NCBI GenBank assembly: GCA_943324925.2
Contig: CALPNL020000009.1
Coordinates: 1 to 21,146 of the forward strand
DNA length: 21,146 bases
Direction of reading: 5' to 3'
From: Chitinophaga pinensis
Lineage (GTDB): Bacteria; Bacteroidota; Bacteroidia; Flavobacteriales; Flavobacteriaceae
Under the pieces are notes generated by a model, which was not told the DNA's origin, did not search any database, and was given only the letters and a program-made list of their open reading frames with translations. A program made the translations under genes and the position numbers. Positions 1 through 7,574 of this stretch are shown here, one piece after another. Each line of letters starts with the position of its first letter. Position 1 is the stretch's first letter.

Positions 1-1
1 A

Positions 2-64
2 ATAAATTCAGGGAGAATTTATTTATTTAATCCAAATGCCGAAGTAGAGCTTTTAAATAGTTAA
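2..64 (+). CDS. C-terminal end of an unidentified gene (partial)
   Basis: An open frame enters from the left edge and ends at TAA 62-64. The visible 20 residues end in FNPNAEVELLNS. The stop lies 3 nt before the ATG of the mannose-1-phosphate guanylyltransferase gene, so the two are probably co-transcribed. The tail loosely recalls SprT-like metalloprotease proteins that I remember beside manC in flavobacteria, but that is recollection rather than evidence, and 20 residues cannot identify a family. Confidence 0.55.
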   Translation: MNSGRIYLFNPNAEVELLNS

Positions 65-67
65 AAA

Positions 68-1126
68 ATGAATAAAAATTATTATGCCATATTAATGGCT
101 GGTGGAGTTGGGTCAAGATTTTGGCCAGTGAGTACAACTGAATTTCCAAAACAATTTCACGACATGCTTGGGTCTGGCGATACTCTAATCCAAAAAACAT
201 TTAGTAGATTATCGAAGCTGATACCTGTTGAAAATATTCTAATTCTAACCAACGAAAAATACAACAACTTGGTTTTAGAACAATTACCAATGGTTAAACA
301 AGAGCAGGTATTATTGGAACCTGCCATGCGAAATACGGCTCCTTGTATATTGTATGCCTCTTTAAAAATAAAAAAACAAAATCCAGATGCCGTAATGGTA
401 GTGGCGCCTAGCGATCATTGGATTGAAAACGAAGCCGTTTTTACAGAAAATTTAAAGCAATGTTTTGACTTTTGTTCTAAGGAAGATTCGTTAATGACTT
501 TAGGCATAAAACCGACCTTCCCCAATACTGGTTTTGGCTATATTGAATACAATAAATCGGATAATAACCCCATAAAAACAGTTAGTCAGTTTAGAGAAAA
601 ACCGGATTACGAAACGGCAAAATCGTTTCTTGCAAGTGGTAATTTTTTATGGAATGGCGGTATTTTTATCTGGTCAGTAAAATCTATAGTTGATGCCTTT
701 GAAAAATTTCAACCTCAGATGACAGGTTTATTTTTGAAAGGTTTTGAAAATTACAATACCTATTCTGAGGCTGCTTTTATCAATGAAAATTATGCAAATG
801 CTGAAAATGTATCTATCGATTATGCCATTTTAGAAAAAGCTAAAAATGTATATGTATTACCAGCAACTTTCGATTGGAATGATCTTGGAACTTGGGGTTC
901 ATTACATGAAAAATTAGATAAAGATGAAAATAATAACGCTGTAGTTAATGCAACTGTTTTGCTAAAAAATTCCTCCAGTAACATTATCAGTACATCAAAA
1001 GATAAATTGGTAATTATTGACGGTTTAGAAGATTTTATAGTGGTTGATAAAGACAATGTGTTACTTATTTATCCAAAATCAAAGGAGCAAGAAATAAAAG
1101 GTATCGTTGCTAGTTTAAAAAAGTAA
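68..1126 (+). CDS. manC: mannose-1-phosphate guanylyltransferase
   Basis: This enzyme makes GDP-mannose from mannose-1-phosphate and GTP in the cytosol, feeding mannose and fucose-type sugars into envelope polysaccharides and glycoproteins. The 352-residue protein opens with the nucleotidyltransferase signature AGGVGSRFWP (residues 11-20). It also has PSDHWI near 114-119, NTGFGYIE at 153-160, the sugar-phosphate motif FREKPD at 175-180 and GNFLWNGGIF at 191-200. The length matches the short single-domain form; the C-terminal phosphomannose isomerase domain of the bifunctional enzymes is absent. The ATG follows the previous stop by 3 nt, so it is probably translated from an upstream operon mRNA. 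It converges on the mlaF-like gene with one base between the stop codons and no visible terminator. The family call is firm; the downstream polysaccharide is inferred. Confidence 0.93.
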   Translation: MNKNYYAILMAGGVGSRFWPVSTTEFPKQFHDMLGSGDTLIQKTFSRLSKLIPVENILILTNEKYNNLVLEQLPMVKQEQVLLEPAMRNTAPCILYASLKIKKQNPDAVMVVAPSDHWIENEAVFTENLKQCFDFCSKEDSLMTLGIKPTFPNTGFGYIEYNKSDNNPIKTVSQFREKPDYETAKSFLASGNFLWNGGIFIWSVKSIVDAFEKFQPQMTGLFLKGFENYNTYSEAAFINENYANAENVSIDYAILEKAKNVYVLPATFDWNDLGTWGSLHEKLDKDENNNAVVNATVLLKNSSSNIISTSKDKLVIIDGLEDFIVVDKDNVLLIYPKSKEQEIKGIVASLKK

Positions 1127-1127
1127 A

Positions 1128-1892
1128 TTATTTTCCCATTAGGAAAGCTTCACGCACTTTTTTAAACAAATTTGAAGAATAAACAAAATCTACAATTGCG
1201 GGATTGTCAGTTCTAAAGATCTCCTCTTTAGTTCCTTCCCATGCTTTTAGTCCATTTTTGAGGAAGATTATTTTCTCTCCAATTTCCATTACGGAGTTCA
1301 TATCGTGAGTATTTATTACGGTTGTAATATTGTATTCTTCGGTAATTTCCATGATCAAATTATCAATTAAAATCGCCGTATTTGGATCCAATCCCGAATT
1401 GGGCTCGTCACAAAATAAATATTTTGGATTATTTACAATAGCTCTGGCTATGGCAACTCGCTTTTGCATTCCACCAGAAATTTCAGCTGGAAATTTTCCG
1501 TTTGCATCAACTAGATTTACTCTTTTAAGAACAAAATTTACTCGGTCTTGAATTTCAGATTTGGAATTATTGGTAAACATTTTCAATGGAAAACCTACGT
1601 TTTCTTCCACGGTCATGGAGTCAAAAAGGGCACTTCCTTGAAAAACCATACCAATTTCTGTTCGTAATTCTCTTTTGTCTTCCGCCGATAAATCGGAGTA
1701 AATTCTACCATCAAAAGAAATTGATCCCACTTCTGGCGAGTGTATTCCAAGAAGACTTTTAAGTAACACTGTTTTACCAGAGCCACTTTGTCCAATAATC
1801 AAATTGGTTTTACCAGTCTCAAAAATAGTAGAAACTCCTTTAAGGACTTTGCTTTCGCCAAATGATTTTTCTATGTTTTTAATTTCTATCAT
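1128..1892 (-). CDS. mlaF: ABC transporter ATP-binding protein, MlaF type
   Basis: This is the ATPase of an Mla-type (MCE-linked) ABC system that moves phospholipids between the inner and outer membranes. The 254-residue protein has Walker A GQSGSGKT (34-41), Q-loop Gln85, the signature ISGGMQ (138-143), Walker B YLFCDEP (158-164) and switch His196. The open frame extends 20 codons further upstream, but that stretch lies inside the permease gene and shows no family similarity. MIEIKNIEKSFG is the normal start of such ATPases and its ATG sits in a TAATG overlap with the permease stop, so 1892 is chosen. This arrangement suggests translational coupling and fixed stoichiometry with the permease. 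No MCE substrate-binding protein (MlaD) lies in the window. Confidence 0.9.
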   Translation of the reverse strand: MIEIKNIEKSFGESKVLKGVSTIFETGKTNLIIGQSGSGKTVLLKSLLGIHSPEVGSISFDGRIYSDLSAEDKRELRTEIGMVFQGSALFDSMTVEENVGFPLKMFTNNSKSEIQDRVNFVLKRVNLVDANGKFPAEISGGMQKRVAIARAIVNNPKYLFCDEPNSGLDPNTAILIDNLIMEITEEYNITTVINTHDMNSVMEIGEKIIFLKNGLKAWEGTKEEIFRTDNPAIVDFVYSSNLFKKVREAFLMGK

Positions 1893-2638
1893 TAGGTCAA
1901 AAGAAGTTGCGTTAATATATAATTCACAGCAATAATTGAAACGGAAACCCAAACGAATGAAACGGTACTCGCTTTTCCTACTTCCAGTGCACCGCCTTTC
2001 ATATAATAGCCATGAAACGAGGGGATTGTAGCAAGAATAAGTCCGAAAATAAATGTTTTTATAAATGCGTAGGCGATATGAAATGGGATGAATTTTTGTT
2101 GTAAACCGGAAACAAAATCAGCTTCAGTTCCAAAACCGCCATAAACAGCAGCAATATATCCTCCAAGAATTCCTATAAACATTGAAATACCGATTAAGAA
2201 AGGATACAATAAAAGCGCAACTAATTTAGGGAAAACCAAATAATTCAAAGAGTTAACACCCATAACTTCCAAAGCGTCAATTTGTTCGGTAACACGCATG
2301 GTTCCGATACTTGACGTGATAAATGACCCCATTTTTCCGGCCATTACAATAGAAATAAATGTAGGAGCAAATTCTAAAATTACAGATTGTCGAGTTGCAA
2401 ATCCAATTAAATATTTTGGGATTAATGGATTAGTTAAGTTTAAAGCCGTTTGAATCGCTACCACTCCACCTACGAAAAAAGAGATAAATGCTACAATTCC
2501 AAGTGATCCAATAATTAAATCGTCAATTTCTTTATAGATAAGCACTTTCATTACCGACCATTTGGTTGGTTTTTTGAAAATTTCACCCCACATAATGAAG
2601 TATTTTCCGATTTGTGATATGTAACGAAGGAGCATCAT
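1892..2638 (-). CDS. mlaE: ABC transporter permease, MlaE family
   Basis: This is the inner-membrane permease of the MlaE family, partner of the ATPase encoded directly after it. At 248 residues it has the usual family length. An amphipathic N-terminus is followed by hydrophobic spans at about 43-66, 86-105, 133-165, 190-208 and 226-246. The most diagnostic stretch is EQIDALEVMGVN (118-129), the cytoplasmic coupling region typical of the family, preceded by the APTFISIVMAGKMG segment. Two ATG codons stand in tandem at the start (2638 and 2635) and either could be used. A near-consensus -7 box (TAATTTCG on the minus strand, one mismatch) lies about 15-20 nt upstream, so a promoter in the gap to the glycosyltransferase is possible but weak. 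The family call is firm; the phospholipid substrate and transport direction are inferred from MlaE proteins elsewhere. Confidence 0.9.
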   Translation of the reverse strand: MMLLRYISQIGKYFIMWGEIFKKPTKWSVMKVLIYKEIDDLIIGSLGIVAFISFFVGGVVAIQTALNLTNPLIPKYLIGFATRQSVILEFAPTFISIVMAGKMGSFITSSIGTMRVTEQIDALEVMGVNSLNYLVFPKLVALLLYPFLIGISMFIGILGGYIAAVYGGFGTEADFVSGLQQKFIPFHIAYAFIKTFIFGLILATIPSFHGYYMKGGALEVGKASTVSFVWVSVSIIAVNYILTQLLLT

Positions 2639-2679
2639 AAAATTAATATATTGGCGAAATTAGCGATAAGTTGTGACTT

Positions 2680-2714
2680 TTGAATTATTAGAGATGTTAA
2701 TTTTAATAATTCAA
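2680..2714. repeat. 11-bp inverted repeat (hairpin) between two minus-strand genes
   Basis: TTGAATTATTA (2680-2690) and TAATAATTCAA (2704-2714) are perfect reverse complements around a 13-nt loop. The element begins about 8 nt after the stop codon of the minus-strand glycosyltransferase and lies ahead of the mlaE start. The stem is almost pure A/T and is not followed by a T-run on the minus strand, so it is not a classical intrinsic terminator. It could be a weak terminator, an mRNA-end stabiliser or a protein-binding site. Confidence 0.5.
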
Positions 2715-2722
2715 CCATTTGA

Positions 2723-3574
2723 TTATTTGTAGACCTTTTCTTTCATCTTTTCCCATCGATAGTTCCTGATAAATTTTGCTTGTTCTTTAGTAACCAATAG
2801 TGGTTTATGACTTAATTTCGCTTTCCAAAAACCTTGAATATAATCAAAAAATAACAAAGGTTTCCCTTTCAAAAAAGCTAATTTCAATGAAGCAATTGCG
2901 GTAATTAAAAAACCATAACCAATTGAATAAAAAGCTTCGCCCTGCTTAAACCTGGCTGTTTTATTATAATTAGCACCGGTAGGTTTTAAATGTTTAACTT
3001 TTAAAGTGGCATCGGTTACTACTTTCCATCCATAGAATTTACAAAGTAATTCATCAACGGTATCCCAACCCATAGCTGGTTTTAAATTCCCAATTTCAAG
3101 AAAACACTCTTTTCTATAGGCTTTAAACGCACCTCGAATATGATCTTTATCCGTTAAATTCTCTAAAATCCATTCTCCATTTTTTTCTATATAGGCAAAT
3201 CCTCCCGCCATTCCAATTTTACCATCACTTTTAAAATGAGCTAAAATGGTTTCAAAATAATTCTTAGGCAAAATCAAATCAGCATCTAATTTTACGACAA
3301 TATCATAATCTGAATCAATGGTTTCAAATCCTTTATGGAAAGCTTGGATTACTTTACTTCCTGGCATATGTATCGCTTCTGAAGTTTTATTTACCAATGA
3401 AATATAGGAATTGTATTTAATGAAACCTTCAACAATTGCCGCCGTTTCGTCTGTAGAATTATCATTCACAACTACCACTTTTGAAGGTACAACAGTTTGT
3501 GAAACTAAAGATTCTAATGTCAAAGCAATAAAATCGGCTTCATTGTGAGCAGGAATAATTATGTAATATTTCAT
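2723..3574 (-). CDS. glycosyltransferase family 2
   Basis: This is a GT-A fold glycosyltransferase that moves a sugar from a nucleotide-sugar donor, probably during cell-surface polysaccharide assembly at the inner face of the membrane. The 283-residue protein begins MKYYIIIPAHNE, the characteristic first strand and loop. VVNDNSTDET (35-44) binds the nucleotide, LDAD (96-99) is the metal-binding DXD motif, and GWDTVDE (169-175) fits the acceptor-side acidic motif. A hydrophobic patch around residues 215-235 may be membrane-associated. The gene is divergent from the next glycosyltransferase with a 61-bp gap that could hold both promoters. A GATATTTG sequence, one base off TAnnTTTG, lies about 20 nt upstream of its ATG. 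Donor and acceptor cannot be told from sequence. Confidence 0.85.
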   Translation of the reverse strand: MKYYIIIPAHNEADFIALTLESLVSQTVVPSKVVVVNDNSTDETAAIVEGFIKYNSYISLVNKTSEAIHMPGSKVIQAFHKGFETIDSDYDIVVKLDADLILPKNYFETILAHFKSDGKIGMAGGFAYIEKNGEWILENLTDKDHIRGAFKAYRKECFLEIGNLKPAMGWDTVDELLCKFYGWKVVTDATLKVKHLKPTGANYNKTARFKQGEAFYSIGYGFLITAIASLKLAFLKGKPLLFFDYIQGFWKAKLSHKPLLVTKEQAKFIRNYRWEKMKEKVYK

Positions 3575-3603
3575 TTTTTTATAAAGTCTTCTGCAAATAT
3601 CAT

Positions 3604-3611
3604 TATTTTTG
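3604..3611 (+). promoter_or_regulatory. candidate -7 promoter element for the glycosyltransferase-flippase pair
   Basis: TATTTTTG matches the Bacteroidota -7 consensus TAnnTTTG. It lies 24 nt before the TTG start at 3636, giving a leader of roughly 18 nt. No clear TTTG -33 element is visible at the expected spacing, so the call rests on the -7 box and its position between divergent genes. Confidence 0.45.
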
Positions 3612-3635
3612 TAGTGATTAAAAAATAACTTTCAT

Positions 3636-4538
3636 TTGAAAAAGAAAATAGCTGTTGTTATTGTTACTTTTAACGGGGAAATTTGGATTAAGAAGAATTT
3701 GATTTCTCTATTTAAATCAAATTATCCTATTGATATCATTATCGTTGACAATGCATCAACAGACGAAACAATTAATATAATACAAGAATTCAGTGCTATT
3801 GAACTTATTCAAAATAAAAATAATTTAGGTTTTGGTAAAGCCAATAATATCGGAATTGATTTGGCTCTAAAAAAAGGTGCAGATGCGATTTTTTTATTGA
3901 ATCAAGATACTTGGATCTTTGAAAATACTATTTCAAATTTAGCAGAAGCCTTATTCGAAAATCCCAATTTGGGCATCGTAAGTCCACTCCATTTTTCTGC
4001 AGAGGAATCAATTTTAGATGAAAATTTTAATACCTATTACAATAGATTTAATAAAGAAGAAGACTCCGAATCTCTTCGAATTGTACCATTTGTTAATGCT
4101 GCCGCTTGGTTAGTATCGAAAGAATGCCTTTCAAAAACTGGCTATTTTGATCCAATATTTAATCATTATGGTGAAGATAGAAATTATTGTGAACGAGTTA
4201 AATACCACGGATTTAATATTGGGGTTGTAAAAAAAGCTGCTATTTGTCATGATCGAATAGTGAAATTAAATTCCAATAAAATAGAATTACAATCTAAGTA
4301 TTTGGTTTTAAATGAGATGATTAATTGCAATCATTCCCTATTCATTTCGCTTTTACTAGGACTAAAATCGGTTGTGGGTTTGACAAAATTTCATTCTTCA
4401 AGTCAAAGTGTATTAAAAACCATTTCTTTGTTTTTTAAACTTCTATTGTATTATTTTAACTTACTTTTGAATATTAGAATGATATTTAAAATCCGAGTGA
4501 ATTCAATTAAAGGAATAAATGGTGTTTTACCTCTATGA
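3636..4538 (+). CDS. glycosyltransferase family 2, rhamnosyltransferase-like
   Basis: A family 2 glycosyltransferase of the WbbL/rhamnosyltransferase-like type. Its first strand is IAVVIVTFNGE (5-15). IIIVDNASTDET (34-45) is the nucleotide-binding loop, and NLGFGKANNIG (63-73) is the motif typical of this subgroup. LLNQDTW (87-93) stands in place of the usual LNPD metal site, and FDPIFNHYGEDRNYCERV (171-188) is the acceptor/catalytic acidic region. The C-terminal third is hydrophobic (about 230-285) and probably membrane-associated. The start codon is TTG: an in-frame TGA lies at 3615-3617 and no ATG precedes the essential first strand. The stop overlaps the flippase ATG in ATGA, so the two are translationally coupled. 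This pairing points to lipid-linked oligosaccharide assembly followed by export. Donor sugar unknown. Confidence 0.85.
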   Translation: MKKKIAVVIVTFNGEIWIKKNLISLFKSNYPIDIIIVDNASTDETINIIQEFSAIELIQNKNNLGFGKANNIGIDLALKKGADAIFLLNQDTWIFENTISNLAEALFENPNLGIVSPLHFSAEESILDENFNTYYNRFNKEEDSESLRIVPFVNAAAWLVSKECLSKTGYFDPIFNHYGEDRNYCERVKYHGFNIGVVKKAAICHDRIVKLNSNKIELQSKYLVLNEMINCNHSLFISLLLGLKSVVGLTKFHSSSQSVLKTISLFFKLLLYYFNLLLNIRMIFKIRVNSIKGINGVLPL

Positions 4539-6007
4539 TGATGTCTAATAAAGAAACCCACAAACAAGCATTTTTCTTTACCATAATTAATTATGTAGGA
4601 ATACTTATCGGAATTATTTCTACGCTTTTCATTTATCCTAAAAATAAAGAAATGCTTGGGATTTTTAGATACGTTGAATCTTTAGCGCAAATATTATTCC
4701 CGATAATGCTTTTAGGCGCTTCACAAACGCTTATCAAATTTGGACCGAAATTAGATTCCAATCAAGAAAAACAGCTATTTTCTTATAGTATTTTGTCCAT
4801 TTTTTCAATTGGACTAATTTTACTTTCTTTAATTGGATTGGCTTCATTACTTCCCGCTTTATCAGGATTTAAATATATCTATTTGGCTTTCCCAATTGGA
4901 TTGTCACTCGCTTTAATCGATTTATTTAAAAAGCAATCAACAATAATTGGAAAAATAGCAATCCCTACATTCTTTGATAATATTATCCCAAAATTGATAT
5001 TACCATTGGTTTTTTTATTGGTATTAAACCAATTTTATACGATACAAGAATCGTTACTTTTCTATATAATTTCCTATACCTTAATAGTTGTTTTAATTGG
5101 GATTTACCTGTTTTATTACTTCAAACCAAAATTTGAATTCGATTTCAAATCGTTATTTTCAAAAATTAGTAAGAAAGAAATGTACCGCTTTTCAATGTTT
5201 GCTTTTGCTGGAAGCCTAGGATCTGTATTTGCATTTAGAATTGATTCCATTATGATTCCAAAATTCATTTCTATGGAGGCAAATGGTACTTTCAGCATAG
5301 GAGTAACATTGGCTTCAGCCCTCGCGATTCCTGCTACTGGAATTTTTATTTTGTATGCACCAATAATTTCAAACTATATAAAAAATAATCAAATTTCGGA
5401 ACTGGATTTAAAATACAAGGAGATATCTAAACTTCTCTTCTTTATTGGCGCGCTACTTTATAGTTGCATTTTCTTAGGTATTGAAAATTTATTTATGTTG
5501 TTACCCACACATGAAAATTTAATGGGTTCCATTCCTGTGATTCTAATTCTCGGATTCAATGTTTTGATCAATATGGGAACTGGTTTTAACGGAGAAATTA
5601 TTACCTATTCTAAATATTATAAATTCAATTTGATCGCGATTGGGTTGCTAATAGTATTGAATATTTCTCTCAACCTACTCTTTATTAAAGTACTAAAATA
5701 TGGTATTGAGGGAGTTGCAGTAGCATCATTGATTTCAATGTTGCTGTTTAATTTTTCAAAATTGCTTTTTATTTATAAGAAATTCCAAATTTTACCTTTC
5801 GATAATTCGTATATAAAACTGATATTGGTGTTTGTGGTAGTGCTATTTATAAGCTACAATTTACCAATTTTAAACAGTCCCTTATTGAATTTAATATACA
5901 AAACTTTATTTTGCTTGTCCTTGAATCTATTGGTTATTTACAAACTAAAATTAGTTTATTCATACAATTTTTGGTTTGAAAGAATGCTGCAAAAATTGCG
6001 ATTCTAG
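4535..6007 (+). CDS. polysaccharide biosynthesis flippase (Wzx/MATE-like membrane protein)
   Basis: A 490-residue, highly hydrophobic protein with about 12-14 predicted membrane spans over its whole length, as in the polysaccharide_synt/Wzx branch of the MOP exporter superfamily. It would flip lipid-linked sugar units across the inner membrane. The first span starts with FFFTIINYVGILIGIIST (13-30). Internal basic loops such as KPKFEFDFKSLFSKISKKEMYRF-type segments separate the two halves. Three consecutive ATG codons (4535, 4538, 4541) are possible starts. The first overlaps the stop of the upstream glycosyltransferase, indicating coupling. The stop codon overlaps that of the convergent ketoacyl synthase inside CTAG. 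No polymerase (Wzy) or ligase gene is visible, so the locus looks like a small satellite of polysaccharide synthesis. The superfamily call is firm; the substrate is unknown. Confidence 0.82.
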   Translation: MMMSNKETHKQAFFFTIINYVGILIGIISTLFIYPKNKEMLGIFRYVESLAQILFPIMLLGASQTLIKFGPKLDSNQEKQLFSYSILSIFSIGLILLSLIGLASLLPALSGFKYIYLAFPIGLSLALIDLFKKQSTIIGKIAIPTFFDNIIPKLILPLVFLLVLNQFYTIQESLLFYIISYTLIVVLIGIYLFYYFKPKFEFDFKSLFSKISKKEMYRFSMFAFAGSLGSVFAFRIDSIMIPKFISMEANGTFSIGVTLASALAIPATGIFILYAPIISNYIKNNQISELDLKYKEISKLLFFIGALLYSCIFLGIENLFMLLPTHENLMGSIPVILILGFNVLINMGTGFNGEIITYSKYYKFNLIAIGLLIVLNISLNLLFIKVLKYGIEGVAVASLISMLLFNFSKLLFIYKKFQILPFDNSYIKLILVFVVVLFISYNLPILNSPLLNLIYKTLFCLSLNLLVIYKLKLVYSYNFWFERMLQKLRF

Positions 6008-7062
6008 TACCTATAAACGAATGCATTAATGTTCATTCCAGCGCCTACAGAAGCGAAAAGTAAAACATCCCCTTTATTTATTTCATGATTTTCAAGTTGG
6101 TTATTAACCAATAAATCATATAATGTTGGTATGGTGGCCACACTACTATTCCCTAAAAAGTTAATACTCATAGGCATTATTCCTTCCGGTGGAGTTTGGT
6201 TGTATAATTTATAAAAACGGTTAATTATAGCTTCATCCATTTTTTCATTGGCCTGGTGAATTAGAATTTTCTTCACCTCCTCAATTGCAATTCCGCTTTT
6301 TTCCAAACAACTTTTCATTGCAGTAGGAACATTGCTTAAAGCAAATTCATAAATTTTTCTACCGTGCATTTTTATGTAAAAAACATCCGGATCTAAATCC
6401 GTATTATATGATTTTCCATAAAAAAGGTAGTCTTTTTCAGTATAGGTATAAGAAGCGCTTTCATAGGATAATATCCCAGAGTTTTCATCGGTGGTTTCTA
6501 CAATAGTTGCTCCAGCTCCATCAGCATAAATCATTGAATCTCGATCGTGAGGATCCACCACTCTTGACAAAGATTCAGCGCCAATAACCAAGCATTTATT
6601 GGCCATCCCTGATTTTAGTAAGGCATAAGCTTGAAGCATTCCTTCTATCCATCCTGGGCAACCAAAAAGAATATCAAAAGCAACACATTTTGGGTTTTGA
6701 ATTTGCAATTTATTTTTTACGCGAGCCGCTAAACAAGGTAAAGCGTCCGATTGGATGGTACCGCTTTTTATATCTCCAAAATTATGGGCAACTATAATAT
6801 AATCTAAGGATTCTGGATCAATTCCTGCATTTTTTATGGCTTTTTCAGAAGCTAAATAAGCCATGTCAGAAGTAATTATCGAGGGTTCCGCATACCTTCT
6901 TTCATCAATTCCAGTAATCCCTTTAAATTTCCCAATTACGGTTTCATTGCTGTAAGCAAATGGCGTCCCATCTTCATTCATAAACTGATGTTTCCCAAAA
7001 TCTAAATTGCTTACAACTATTTCTGGGATGTAACTTCCAGAACCTGTTATTTTTATGTTCAT
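6004..7062 (-). CDS. 3-oxoacyl-ACP synthase III family protein (KASIII-like)
   Basis: A thiolase-fold condensing enzyme that joins an acyl-CoA or acyl-ACP starter to malonyl-ACP. The 352-residue protein carries the full KASIII triad: Cys135 in FGCPGW (134-138), His269 in LIHQAN (267-272) and Asn305 in FLGNSS (302-307). Near the C-terminus, SVGAGMNI (338-345) replaces the usual glycine-rich GGG loop. It is some 20-30 residues longer than housekeeping FabH, with extra sequence around residues 25-45 (MNEDGTPFAYSN region). It is not beside fabD/fabG/acpP or rpmF, so it is more likely a specialised paralogue (for example a starter or offloading synthase such as those in resorcinol-lipid or aryl-polyene pathways) than the main FabH. 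Its neighbours are a flippase and a haemoglobin, which do not define a pathway. Fold and catalysis are firm; product unknown. Confidence 0.85.
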   Translation of the reverse strand: MNIKITGSGSYIPEIVVSNLDFGKHQFMNEDGTPFAYSNETVIGKFKGITGIDERRYAEPSIITSDMAYLASEKAIKNAGIDPESLDYIIVAHNFGDIKSGTIQSDALPCLAARVKNKLQIQNPKCVAFDILFGCPGWIEGMLQAYALLKSGMANKCLVIGAESLSRVVDPHDRDSMIYADGAGATIVETTDENSGILSYESASYTYTEKDYLFYGKSYNTDLDPDVFYIKMHGRKIYEFALSNVPTAMKSCLEKSGIAIEEVKKILIHQANEKMDEAIINRFYKLYNQTPPEGIMPMSINFLGNSSVATIPTLYDLLVNNQLENHEINKGDVLLFASVGAGMNINAFVYRY

Positions 7063-7165
7063 CGTTTTGAAATATAATTACAAGCTAATTTAATAATTAA
7101 ATTTGTCAATTAACGATAAATTAAACTTGGAAGGAGTGTAATTATGAATTAAGCAATTTTTGAGT

Positions 7166-7179
7166 TCAATACGTATTGA
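7166..7179. promoter_or_regulatory. 14-bp perfect palindrome, possible operator
   Basis: TCAATACGTATTGA is identical to its own reverse complement. It lies in the 117-bp gap between the globin stop codon, which it directly abuts, and the start of the ketoacyl synthase gene, about 105 bp upstream of that start. A self-complementary site of this length suits a dimeric regulator, but no regulator is encoded nearby. Chance is not excluded. Confidence 0.35.
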
Positions 7180-7563
7180 TTATTTATTTTTATTATCAAT
7201 ATTAATTTTAATTTGCATTATCGTAGCTAAACTTAAGGCTTGCGTTTTGATTTTTTCCGCATTATTTCCAATAAAATTTTCATCAACAGTAGCATTAAAA
7301 TAGTTCAACCAAATAATAAAAAGTTCTGGCGTTAACTTTTCTTTTTCATTAATATCCAAGTGGATCTTGGTAAGATTATTGAAATAACCGCCAGTATCAA
7401 AAATTGCTTGTGACCAAAAGGTGACTAATATAGGCAAATGTTCTTCTAGCTTAATTTTTACCACATCCGTAAATAGGTAACTTATTGAGGAATCGGATAA
7501 TAATTTTTGATAAAAATGATCTACTAAAAAATATAAGTCGTCTTGTGTTTCTATGTCTTTCAT
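7180..7563 (-). CDS. group III truncated haemoglobin
   Basis: A 127-residue 2-on-2 globin that binds haem and probably handles O2, NO or related small ligands in the cytosol. Residues map well onto group III (Campylobacter Ctb-like) globins: Tyr18 at B10 in HFYQKLL, distal His42 at E7 in EEHLPILVTFW, proximal His68 at F8 in KIHLDI, and Trp85 at G8 in IIWLNYF. The motif TFWSQAIFDTGGY is typical of the group. The open frame reaches a TTG two codons further upstream, but ATG at 7563 is the better start. A perfect -7 box (TATATTTG) ends only 3 nt before this ATG, and the gcvP terminator abuts that box. The mRNA may therefore be leaderless, or the gene may be expressed by read-through from gcvP. 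The physiological ligand is not known. Confidence 0.88.
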   Translation of the reverse strand: MKDIETQDDLYFLVDHFYQKLLSDSSISYLFTDVVKIKLEEHLPILVTFWSQAIFDTGGYFNNLTKIHLDINEKEKLTPELFIIWLNYFNATVDENFIGNNAEKIKTQALSLATIMQIKINIDNKNK

Positions 7564-7566
7564 ATT

Positions 7567-7574
7567 CAAATATA
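7567..7574 (-). promoter_or_regulatory. candidate -7 element for the globin gene, fused to the gcvP terminator tail
   Basis: On the minus strand TATATTTG matches TAnnTTTG exactly. It shares its first base with the seven-T tail of the gcvP terminator and ends 3 nt before the globin ATG. No TTTG -33 box is evident upstream, where the terminator stem lies. If used, transcription would begin at or inside the start codon. Confidence 0.35.

Noticed and set aside
820..1056. Minus-strand open frame opposite manC
   Set aside because: Low-complexity shadow of a strongly conserved gene, with no family features of its own.
1893..1952. Extended N-terminus for the MlaF-like ATPase
   Set aside because: The extra 20 codons lie within the permease coding region and do not resemble the family; the TAATG overlap supports the internal ATG.
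2723..6007. Complete polysaccharide (O-antigen/capsule) cluster
   Set aside because: Only two glycosyltransferases and a flippase are present; no polymerase, ligase, initiating transferase or nucleotide-sugar cassette next to them, so a full cluster is not claimed.
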